Assembly: GCA_023481285.1 (NCBI GenBank)
Contig: JAMCWL010000068.1
Coordinates: 1 to 34,595 of the forward strand
Origin: Actinomycetota bacterium
GTDB taxonomy: Bacteria; Actinomycetota; Aquicultoria; Aquicultorales; JAMCWL01
Reading direction: 5' to 3'
Length of the DNA: 34,595 nt
Shown here: one piece after another, positions 6,461-12,977 of the stretch
Layout of the letters: every line of letters starts with the position of its first letter
Position numbering within the stretch: the stretch's first letter is position 1
The notes under the pieces: generated by a model
What the model was told of the DNA's origin: nothing
Seen by the model: only the letters and a program-made list of their open reading frames with translations
The model's database searches: none
Made by a program: the position numbers and the translations under genes

Positions 6461-7945
6461 GTGGTCATCCTGGCAGGTCCAGCCAAGAGGCAAAAGAAAG
6501 TCCTGTTGATAACGCCGCCTTACCACTGCGGGGTGCTGGAGTCCGCCGGGGTTTGGCTGCCGCTTCCCTTCGTCTACCTGGCCGGCGCTTTGCGGTGGGC
6601 CGGGTACGGCCCGGTGATCTACGACGCGATGAGCCGGTTTGACGATTACGAGGCAATCGGGAGGCGCATCGAAGAGGAGAAGCCGGACGTCGTCTGTTCG
6701 ACCGCCTACACGGCGACGGTTACGGACGCCATCGAGGTACTCAGACTTGCCAAGAAAATCAACCCGGAGGTCGTCACCGTCCTCGGCGGGATTCACCCTA
6801 CCTTCTGCTGGGAGGAGATCCTCACCGAGGATGCGGACGCCGTCGGCTTCGTCGTCCGCGGGGAGGGCGAAGTCACTCTGCCGGAACTCCTGGATGCCGC
6901 CTTCGGCGGCGGCGATCTCTCAAAAGTTAAGGGTATTGCTTACCTTGAAGGTGGGCGCCCGGTTGTAACCGCCCAACGTCCCTTCATAGGCAACCTCGAC
7001 TCTCTCGGGCTGGCATGGGACCTCGTCGATTGGCCGCTCTACACCTTCAGGACGAAAGATAATTCTGTTTTAGCCGTTACCCAGAGCTCTCGCGGGTGCA
7101 CACAGGGGTGCACATTCTGCTCGCAGCAGCTCTTCTGGGAGCGGACGTGGCGAGCCCGCAGTCCCGAGAATTTTATAGAAGAGCTCGAATTCCTACGGGA
7201 CCGCTTTGGGGTAGACGTCGCAATGATCACCGACGAGGTGCCGACGCTCGACCGGGAGAGGTGGGAGCGCATCCTCGACCTTATGATTGAACGTAAGGTT
7301 GGGGTTGAGCTTCTCATGGAGACGCGCGTCGACGACATCCTGCGCGACGAGGCGATCATGGAGAAGTACCGGCGGGCGGGAGTCGTCCACATCTACGTCG
7401 GCGTCGAGTCGGCCTCCCAGGAGACGCTCGACCGCTGGGGGAAGAACATCGAGGTCGAAGAGTCAAGGCGGGCCATCGAGCTGATCAACGGAGCGGACAT
7501 CATCTCCGAGACCTCTTTCGTTCTGGGCATGCCCGAGGAGACGCCCGAGTCGATCGCCCGCGCGGTCGAGCTGGCCAAGCACTACAACCCGGACATGGCC
7601 TTCTTCCTGGCCATCGCTCCTTGGCCCTATTCCGAGATCTACCCGGAGGTAAAGGAGCACGTTGCCACCCTCGACTACCGCAAGTACAACCTGGTTGAAC
7701 CGGTTATCAAGCCGGTCGCCATGAGAGTAGAAGAGCTATCCGACGCCCTTCTCAGGTGCTTCCGCGACTTCTACATAGGTAAGTTCGCGCGGCTTGATGA
7801 CCTTTCTCCCTTCAAGCGCGAGTACATGCTGAAGGTTGCCAAGCTCCTGGCCGAGCACTCCTACCTTAAAGAACAGATGAAAGGCATGGGCGAGATGCCC
7901 GCGGAAGTAAAGGCGCTATTAGAGAAAGTAGACAGTAGACAGTAG
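6461..7945 (+). CDS. BchE-like B12-binding radical SAM protein
   Basis: A protein of about 494 residues. The N-terminal part (KKVLLITPPYHCG, YLAGALRWAGYGPVIYDAM, VTVLGGIHPTFCWEEIL) is a B12-binding-type Rossmann domain. The radical SAM domain has CTQGCTFC, the CxxxCxxC cluster motif, then SQQLFWERTWRAR and ITDEVPTLDRERW. Along its whole length the pattern resembles BchE, the anaerobic Mg-protoporphyrin ester cyclase (GGVHGTF, CTFCSQWKFWRDYR, DMANWAMYTPWPFSD). No other chlorophyll gene is present, so the substrate is unknown and a BchE reaction should not be assumed. The frame is open further upstream but passes through a REP element, so I prefer GTG at 6461 (TTG at 6455 or 6506 are possible). 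The last codons (VDSRQ) and the TAG stop are heptamer repeat. Confidence 0.8.
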   Translation: MVILAGPAKRQKKVLLITPPYHCGVLESAGVWLPLPFVYLAGALRWAGYGPVIYDAMSRFDDYEAIGRRIEEEKPDVVCSTAYTATVTDAIEVLRLAKKINPEVVTVLGGIHPTFCWEEILTEDADAVGFVVRGEGEVTLPELLDAAFGGGDLSKVKGIAYLEGGRPVVTAQRPFIGNLDSLGLAWDLVDWPLYTFRTKDNSVLAVTQSSRGCTQGCTFCSQQLFWERTWRARSPENFIEELEFLRDRFGVDVAMITDEVPTLDRERWERILDLMIERKVGVELLMETRVDDILRDEAIMEKYRRAGVVHIYVGVESASQETLDRWGKNIEVEESRRAIELINGADIISETSFVLGMPEETPESIARAVELAKHYNPDMAFFLAIAPWPYSEIYPEVKEHVATLDYRKYNLVEPVIKPVAMRVEELSDALLRCFRDFYIGKFARLDDLSPFKREYMLKVAKLLAEHSYLKEQMKGMGEMPAEVKALLEKVDSRQ

Positions 7946-7952
7946 ACAGTAG
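7928..7952 (+). repeat. Heptamer array (GTAGACA)
   Basis: The unit GTAGACA occurs three times plus GTAG. It overlaps the end of the radical SAM gene and supplies its last residues and its TAG stop (7943-7945). Confidence 0.85.
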
Positions 7953-7968
7953 GCCAGGTTTTCGGCCA

Positions 7969-8019
7969 GTAGGGGCACGCCTACGGCGTGCCACGGGCGG
8001 TTCTCGAACCGCCCCTACA
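7969..8019. repeat. Bipartite REP-like hairpin pair
   Basis: Nearly identical to the element at 5031: GGGGCACGCC-tac-GGCGTGCC then GGGCGGTTC-tc-GAACCGCCCC and TACA. It lies between two genes on the same strand. Confidence 0.8.
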
Positions 8020-8066
8020 TGGCACAGGGCCTCGCGATGACAGCCAAGGTATTTTAGAGTAGAGCT

Positions 8067-8537
8067 ATGGATGAAATGACCCCTCAAGAGATAGAAGAGT
8101 TTCTCGAAGATGAGGTCACCTGCCGGTTGGGGGTGGCCGTAGACGGCACGCCCTACGTAGTTCCTCTCTCGTACGTCTACATGGACGGGGCCGTCTACAT
8201 CCACCTTGTAGGAGGTCACGGCAAGAAGGCGGAGTGGATAGAGAAAAACCCCAACGTCTGCGTTGAGATAGACGCTTACACCAAGGACCACCTTTACCGA
8301 AAAAGCGTCATTATCAACGGGCGTGCCGAGAGGGTGACCGACAAGAAGACGCTCGTGGAGTTTCTAACTCGATTGGCCTCAAAGTATCCCGACTTCAGTC
8401 CCGGGAAGGTAGGCAAGCACCCGGCGGTGGCGAGGCCTTTTCTCAAGCTCAGCATGCCGCTCATGGCTGAAAGAATCACCGTTTACAAGGTGACGCCGAG
8501 TGCTATCACGGGCCGCAAGAATGACGATAGAAAGTAA
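8067..8537 (+). CDS. Pyridoxamine 5'-phosphate oxidase-fold (FMN-binding split barrel) protein
   Basis: This 156-residue protein starts at ATG 8067 and has the split-barrel pattern: LEDEVTCRLGVAVDGTPYVV, then PLSYVYMDGAVYIHLVGGHG, KAEWIEKNPNVCVEIDAYT and SVIINGRAERVTDKK. Proteins of this type bind FMN, heme or F420 and include nitroimidazole-resistance-type proteins. Residues 19-90 are the best conserved. It is not a vitamin B6 enzyme by default. A long C-terminal stretch ends in a basic tail. It follows the BchE-like gene on the same strand with a REP element between. A shared role is possible (many flavin- or heme-binding members), but that is speculation. Confidence 0.85.
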   Translation: MDEMTPQEIEEFLEDEVTCRLGVAVDGTPYVVPLSYVYMDGAVYIHLVGGHGKKAEWIEKNPNVCVEIDAYTKDHLYRKSVIINGRAERVTDKKTLVEFLTRLASKYPDFSPGKVGKHPAVARPFLKLSMPLMAERITVYKVTPSAITGRKNDDRK

Positions 8538-8558
8538 ATCTAGGTGCTGGATGCTAAA

Positions 8559-8585
8559 GTAGGGGCGGTTTGCGAACCGCCCCTC
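8559..8585. repeat. REP-like hairpin
   Basis: GTAGGGGCGGTT-tgc-GAACCGCCCCTC, a single-hairpin member of the family. ATGCCC-aaa-GGGCAT follows directly at 8586-8600. Confidence 0.75.
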
Positions 8586-8628
8586 ATGCCCAAAGGGCAT
8601 GATGTTTGTCCGACTTCGATAAAAAAGA

Positions 8629-8675
8629 GTAGGCACGCGTTTGCGTGCCTACGGGCGATTCGCGAATCGCCTCTA
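8629..8675. repeat. Bipartite REP-like hairpin pair
   Basis: GTAGGCACGC-gttt-GCGTGCCTAC followed by GGGCGATTCGCGAATCGCC and TCTA. The first stem differs from the others but stays fully paired. Confidence 0.8.
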
Positions 8676-8742
8676 TGGCTCTCGCAATGACACGCTCCTC
8701 TAGCTTCTTGACCTTCTGCCTGCCACTTTTTAGAAACCCTTC

Positions 8743-8751
8743 TGTTATAAT
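8743..8751 (+). promoter_or_regulatory. Extended -10 promoter of the TPR operon
   Basis: TGTTATAAT is a perfect -10 hexamer with a TGn extension. No good -35 is visible at the right distance. Transcription would begin near 8758, which rules out a TTG at 8754 as the start of the next gene. Confidence 0.55.
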
Positions 8752-8801
8752 ATTTGCGGCTTGCAGGAACCTTAACAGAACGGCCAATTGGGGGATTGAG
8801 A

Positions 8802-9566
8802 TTGGGAAGGCACGCCCGCCCTAAGGAGAACCGTCTTTCAGCCAGAATCTTGGCGATCATCGGCGTCGTCTTGATTATGGCGATCACGGCCGGCGTCACC
8901 GCTTATTTCGTCTGGCCTTCGCCGCAGAGTCGCCGGGTTAAGGCGCCTGAAATAACCAAGGTTACGAGGGAGGAGCTTCTTGGCGATTATCGCAAAGGTG
9001 AATTCAAGGCGCTCGTCCCGAAGCTGGACGCGTACCTCGTCGACCATAAAGACGACTTCGAGGTCCGGTCATGGCTTGCCTCTTCCCTGGTTTTAACGGG
9101 CAAGGCGGACCGCGCCGTCAAGGAGTACAAGACGCTTATCGACGCCAAGCCCGACAACAGCGACATCCTCTACCAGGCCGGAGTTGCCATGGGTCAACTG
9201 GGCCGGGTGAAAGACGCCATCGACTATCTTGGGAAAGCGACCAAAGTCTCCCCCGGCGTCGCCCTCTATCACTCCGAGCTCGCCCGTCTTCTCGTGGGGG
9301 ACAAACAGTATGACATAGCCCTGACCGAGTGGCAGCAGGCGCTGTCGCTGACCGCTCAGAATGACCGCTACCGGGCGACCATCTTCGCGGAGATGGCCTC
9401 CATCTACGTGGCCAAAGGACAGGTTGGAGCGGCCAAAGAGATAGTCGACAACGGGTTGAAGATCGATCCTCAAAATGACTACCTGAAGAGTCTTTCAGCC
9501 CAGATAGCCGCCTCCCAACCAGCCCAGCCGGCGACGGAGACGAACAGGACTACGAGGAGGCGGTAG
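8802..9566 (+). CDS. Membrane-anchored TPR protein
   Basis: About 254 residues from TTG 8802, which has GGGGGA upstream and comes after the -10 element. A basic N-terminus precedes one membrane segment, roughly residues 15-37 (ILAIIGVVLIMAITAGVTAYFVW). The rest faces outside and contains three to four TPR-like repeats (YLVDHKDDFEVRSWLASSLV, EYKTLIDAKPDNSDILYQAG, YLGKATKVSPGVALYHSELA, IVDNGLKIDPQNDYL). TPR domains bind other proteins. Its TAG stop shares one base with the GTG start of the next gene (TAGTG), so the two are very likely translated together and may act together at the cell surface. No specific function can be assigned. Confidence 0.8.
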   Translation: MGRHARPKENRLSARILAIIGVVLIMAITAGVTAYFVWPSPQSRRVKAPEITKVTREELLGDYRKGEFKALVPKLDAYLVDHKDDFEVRSWLASSLVLTGKADRAVKEYKTLIDAKPDNSDILYQAGVAMGQLGRVKDAIDYLGKATKVSPGVALYHSELARLLVGDKQYDIALTEWQQALSLTAQNDRYRATIFAEMASIYVAKGQVGAAKEIVDNGLKIDPQNDYLKSLSAQIAASQPAQPATETNRTTRRR

Positions 9567-11830
9567 TGTTTCTCAGAAGATGGCTGCCCGTCGCCGTCAT
9601 GCTGCTTCTCATCTTCCATCCGGCAATCGCCCAGGCCAGCCAATTGATTACCAATGGCTATTTCACCGACGGTCTTAACGGATGGCGCGTCGCCTCGCGT
9701 CTTGCCAAAGTTAAGGCCGAGGTGGCCGGCAACCGTGGCCCGGGCAGCGTCAAGCTTGAGCTGATGGGCGGCCGCCTCCGCGGTGAAGCCTCGATCTCCC
9801 AGGATATCCCCGTCAAACTGAGCCCGGGGAGTAAAGCATCGATAAGCTTCTCCTGGCGGAAGAATTGGCTCGGCGCCGCGCCGGCCGAACAGTCGGCGGT
9901 CATCCAGATCATCCAGCCGGACGGCAAGGCCGTCGACGTATGGTCGGACAAGGTCGCGAGCTCCGCCGATACCTGGCATTCAACAACTGTCGACGTGGCC
10001 AACGCGATCGGTAAAGAGGGTAATTACGCCATCCGTCTCGCTGCGAACTTCGAGAACGGTGCCGGCGCCGGCGCCGGAAATCAGGTCTCCTTCGACGATG
10101 TCTCCTTTTCCGTGCCGACCATCTCCTCGGAACCCCGGACGACCATACTCGCGCCAACCGGTTTAACTACTCTTTCAGGAAGCAACCAGGTGGTTGCCGG
10201 CGTGACCAACGACGATGCGACCGTCTCGAAAGTCGAGCTTGCTTTTCGGAGAGAGGGAGACGGTTACTACTGGAACGGTAACTCCTGGAGCCTCTCGGAA
10301 TCCTGGGTCCCGGCGAAGATCATTACCGGCCAGGGGACGAAGGGCGCAACCTGGTCCTACAACTGGCCGCTCCCCACCTCGGATGGGGAGAAGTTTAAGC
10401 TCTTGGCTAGCGCCGAGGACGCCGCCGGGAACAGGGAGTGGTCGCGCTCGATCGATTTGAAGGTCGACACCGTAGCCCCGACCGGCGCCATCTACATCAA
10501 CGACGCCGCGAGTTATACGAGAAGCCGGCAGGTCAAGATCGACAACCAGGTGACCGGCGCCAGCCAGATGCGCTTCTCCATCGATGGCGGGCTCTCCTGG
10601 AGTAAGTGGAGACAATTTGCGCAGAGTGTGGAGATGGAGCTCCCGGCTGGCGACGGCAGTAAGGTGGTGACGGGCGAATTTCGGGACGACGTCGGCAATA
10701 CCTTCAAGGTTTCAGATAACATCGCGCTCGATACCACTCCCCCGGTTACCAGAATGACCTTCCCGCCTCCCGGAGCGAGCAAGGTCAAGCCAAGCTCCAC
10801 GATCGGCGCCGTCTTCTATGAGGAGATGAACGGCGCCACATTCAAAAATGACGGAACCGAGTCGGGATCGACTTTCTACGTCAAGCAAGGTTCCGCCTGG
10901 ATGCCCGGGAGCGTTATTTACGACGACGGCACCAGGACCGCCAAGTTCATCCCCGCCTCGCCCCTGGCCGAGGGAACGATGTACACCGCTTACCTCACGG
11001 GCGTTGAGGACGCCGCCGGCAACCGGCTGGCAGCCAACTACTCCTGGTCTTTTACGACTGCCGGAAGTTCGAAGCTCTCCTTAAGCAGCGTAATAACCAA
11101 GGCTTCCGGAGGCAAGATCTCGGACGGAAGCGGTCTCATCGAGCTCACGATTCCACCCGAGGCGGTAGGGTTTGATGTGACGGTCAGCCTCACGGAGGTC
11201 AAGGAGGAAGAGGCTCCGAAGACGACCGGGCTCACCAGGTTCAGCGGCGTCTACAAGCTCGGACCGGATAGCATTAAATTACTTAAACAGGCGCTCCTGC
11301 GCGTCAAATACCAGCCGGTCGAGGGGGTCGACGAGTCGATCATCCGGGTGTTCGTATACGACAAGGAAGCACAGCAATGGACGGTCGCCCCCTCAAGGTT
11401 GGACGTTACGGCGAACACGGCTTCAACAAGCGCAGATAAGGCGATTCTTTTCACGGTGGCGGCGCGGGCCGATTCCGAGCCGCCGACGACCACGATCTTG
11501 AACCCGACCGGCTCGACGGTCCTTTCCGGCAAGACGCAGGCGATCGTCGGAGCCGCGACCGATGACTTCTCCGTTTCCAGGGTTGAGGTGGCGATCGTCA
11601 GACTTAAGGATGGTTTTTACTGGAACGGCAACTCCTGGAGCGCATCGGAATCCTGGGTCGCGGCTAGAATCATCAACGGCCGAGGAACGAAGAGCGCATC
11701 ATGGTCTTACAACTGGCCGCTTCCCATAGCCGACGGGCGGAATTACCGAATTCTGGCCCGGAGCATCGATGGCGGCGGCAACCGCGAACAGAACCCGGCC
11801 GCCGCTTACGTTGAGATGGCGGGAAAATAG
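9566..11830 (+). CDS. Secreted multi-domain beta-sandwich protein
   Basis: 754 residues from GTG 9566, with GGAGG upstream inside the TPR gene. Residues 1-24 are a signal peptide ending AQA. The domains in order: a jelly-roll region like carbohydrate-binding modules (about 26-190, starting LITNGYFTDGLNGWRV); a Bowman-like Ig module with YYWNGNSWSLSESWV (about 195-303); a module with SGGLSWSKW (about 304-390); a Big_5-type Ig-like domain (about 390-498, TTPPVTRMTFPPPG to YSWSFTT); a ZU5-like domain (about 513-631, GLIELTIPPEAVG); and a second copy of the YWNGNSW module (about 644-750). No catalytic domain and no sorting motif is visible. A cell-surface or matrix role is likely, but the partner is unknown. 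Confidence 0.8.
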   Translation: MFLRRWLPVAVMLLLIFHPAIAQASQLITNGYFTDGLNGWRVASRLAKVKAEVAGNRGPGSVKLELMGGRLRGEASISQDIPVKLSPGSKASISFSWRKNWLGAAPAEQSAVIQIIQPDGKAVDVWSDKVASSADTWHSTTVDVANAIGKEGNYAIRLAANFENGAGAGAGNQVSFDDVSFSVPTISSEPRTTILAPTGLTTLSGSNQVVAGVTNDDATVSKVELAFRREGDGYYWNGNSWSLSESWVPAKIITGQGTKGATWSYNWPLPTSDGEKFKLLASAEDAAGNREWSRSIDLKVDTVAPTGAIYINDAASYTRSRQVKIDNQVTGASQMRFSIDGGLSWSKWRQFAQSVEMELPAGDGSKVVTGEFRDDVGNTFKVSDNIALDTTPPVTRMTFPPPGASKVKPSSTIGAVFYEEMNGATFKNDGTESGSTFYVKQGSAWMPGSVIYDDGTRTAKFIPASPLAEGTMYTAYLTGVEDAAGNRLAANYSWSFTTAGSSKLSLSSVITKASGGKISDGSGLIELTIPPEAVGFDVTVSLTEVKEEEAPKTTGLTRFSGVYKLGPDSIKLLKQALLRVKYQPVEGVDESIIRVFVYDKEAQQWTVAPSRLDVTANTASTSADKAILFTVAARADSEPPTTTILNPTGSTVLSGKTQAIVGAATDDFSVSRVEVAIVRLKDGFYWNGNSWSASESWVAARIINGRGTKSASWSYNWPLPIADGRNYRILARSIDGGGNREQNPAAAYVEMAGK

Positions 11831-11870
11831 CTATCAGCCGTCAGCTATCAGCTATCAGCCGTCAGCAATC
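11829..11870 (+). repeat. Heptamer array (AGCTATC/AGCCGTC)
   Basis: Six 7-bp units, AGCTATC, AGCCGTC, AGCTATC, AGCTATC, AGCCGTC, AGCAATC. The first begins inside the TAG stop of the secreted protein gene. Bases 11829-11859 are the exact reverse complement of 21232-21262. Confidence 0.85.
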
Positions 11871-11910
11871 GCCTTACACCCCTACCTGATCAGCACAGGT
11901 GCCTTTAGCC

Positions 11911-11938
11911 ATGAGCTCTGAGCTATGAGCCATGAGTT
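11911..11938 (+). repeat. Heptamer array (ATGAGCT family)
   Basis: Four degenerate 7-bp units: ATGAGCT, CTGAGCT, ATGAGCC, ATGAGTT. Confidence 0.7.
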
Positions 11939-11991
11939 AAAACCCAACGCTTGGATGCGCCTTTCTGGTCTCTTAGTACCTTGGTACCTTA

Positions 11992-12018
11992 GTAGGGGCG
12001 AGCCGGTAGCTCGCCCGC
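11992..12018. repeat. REP-like hairpin
   Basis: GTAGGGGCGAGC-cggta-GCTCGCCCGC. Same opening as the other REP-like elements but with a GAGC/GCTC stem. Confidence 0.65.
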
Positions 12019-12076
12019 AGCCCTGGCAACCCCATCCATCGCGAATAGCGCCTCAAATATCCACGCATGTGCTTTT

Positions 12077-12104
12077 GCTCACAGCTCACAGCTCAGAGCT
12101 AAAA
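12077..12104 (+). repeat. Heptamer array (GCTCACA)
   Basis: 7-bp units GCTCACA, GCTCACA, GCTCAGA, GCTAAAA, with decay towards the end. Confidence 0.7.
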
Positions 12105-12210
12105 GCATAAGCTTCCGTGCGTACGTGAATGTAAGCGATTAGACACACGCATCCCCGTGTCAGATTACCCAAAGCGACTAACCACCAGGCCCCAAACCCC
12201 TAAAAAACAG

Positions 12211-12239
12211 TTGACTATTCAAGCAAGGGAAATTAAAAT
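12211..12239 (+). promoter_or_regulatory. Promoter of the DtxR-family regulator
   Basis: TTGACT (12211-12216), a 17-base spacer and TAAAAT (12234-12239) form a near-consensus sigma-70 promoter about 50 bases upstream of the regulator's GTG. The -10 lies inside the operator palindrome. Confidence 0.8.
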
Positions 12240-12258
12240 TTCGGGTAGCCGAAATTTT
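12235..12258. promoter_or_regulatory. Operator palindrome overlapping the -10 box
   Basis: 10-bp perfect arms AAAATTTCGG and CCGAAATTTT around a GTAG centre. The symmetry and the GG-n4-CC core resemble DtxR/MntR/IdeR boxes. Because it covers the -10 hexamer, binding would block RNA polymerase. The likely ligand is the regulator coded next to it. Confidence 0.8.
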
Positions 12259-12287
12259 TGGCGCTAGCACCTTATTTAGGGGCCTAA

Positions 12288-12941
12288 GTGAAGATCGTTC
12301 ACCGGGAATTTGTTAAGGAGATTATCCGCCTGCAGCAGCGGGACGGGCAGGTTCACGCGCTTAAGCTTGCGGAGGCCTTAAACCTACCGCCCTCAACCGT
12401 TACGGAAACGCTCAAGAAGCTCGCCGCCGCCGGTTTGATAAACCATGTCCCGTACCGCGCCATTACCCTCACCGAGAAGGGCGAACGTGAAGCGATTAAA
12501 AGTTTAAGGCGTCACCGGATTGTCGAGCGCTTCTTGACCGATGTCCTTGGCTTCCAATGGTATGAGGCTCACCGGGAGGCTTTGCCCTTCGAACACGGCA
12601 TCTCCGATGAGGTCGAGGAGCGCCTTTTCAAGGTTCTAGAGCAGCCGAAAACCTGCCCGCACGGCCTGCCGATACCCTCCCGGCCTGAGGAGGCGTATCC
12701 GAGGGCTACCAGGCTCTATGATTTGGAGCCGGGCGAAGCCGCGCGAATCGTCAATGTCGGTGAGGTCGATGAGGACATGCTCAAGCTGATCGAGAAGCAG
12801 GGCTTAAGGCCGGGGACGCAGCTTAAAGTAGTCGAAAAACCCCCGTTCAAGGGGCCGATAACCGTGACCGTCGACGATACAAAGCGCTCTGTCTGGTATC
12901 AGTTGGCCATCAACATTTCGGTGGATCGACTGCCCGCTTAG
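12288..12941 (+). CDS. DtxR/MntR-family metal-dependent transcriptional regulator
   Basis: 217 residues from GTG 12288 (AGGGG upstream). Residues 1-65 form a winged helix-turn-helix (ALKLAEALNLPPSTVTETLKKL, then LTEKGEREA). Residues 70-130 form the dimerisation and metal-binding domain (RRHRIVERFLTDVLG, FEHGISDEVEERL, TCPHGLPIP). The C-terminal part (about 143-217, LYDLEPGEAARIVNV) is an SH3/FeoA-like domain. E102 and H103 fit the usual metal ligands, but the position of DtxR Cys102 or MntR Glu99 is Leu99, so the primary site differs from the standard one. It is probably autorepressed through the operator at 12235. The pyrophosphatase gene follows after 36 bases and may be under the same control. 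Whether it senses iron, manganese or another metal is not clear. Confidence 0.9.
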   Translation: MKIVHREFVKEIIRLQQRDGQVHALKLAEALNLPPSTVTETLKKLAAAGLINHVPYRAITLTEKGEREAIKSLRRHRIVERFLTDVLGFQWYEAHREALPFEHGISDEVEERLFKVLEQPKTCPHGLPIPSRPEEAYPRATRLYDLEPGEAARIVNVGEVDEDMLKLIEKQGLRPGTQLKVVEKPPFKGPITVTVDDTKRSVWYQLAINISVDRLPA

Positions 12942-12977
12942 GGCGTTTAAATAAGCAGCTAAAGGATGGGAGGTAAA

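Larger units (their letters stand above)
11871..12210. other. Gene-free stretch with several small repeats
   Basis: No gene is supported here. It contains two more heptamer arrays, an octamer-like run TAGTACCT-TGGTACCT (11974-11989), a REP-like hairpin and a GACAC/GTGTC hairpin near 12140-12165. Open frames in this stretch are made of these repeats. Confidence 0.6.
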
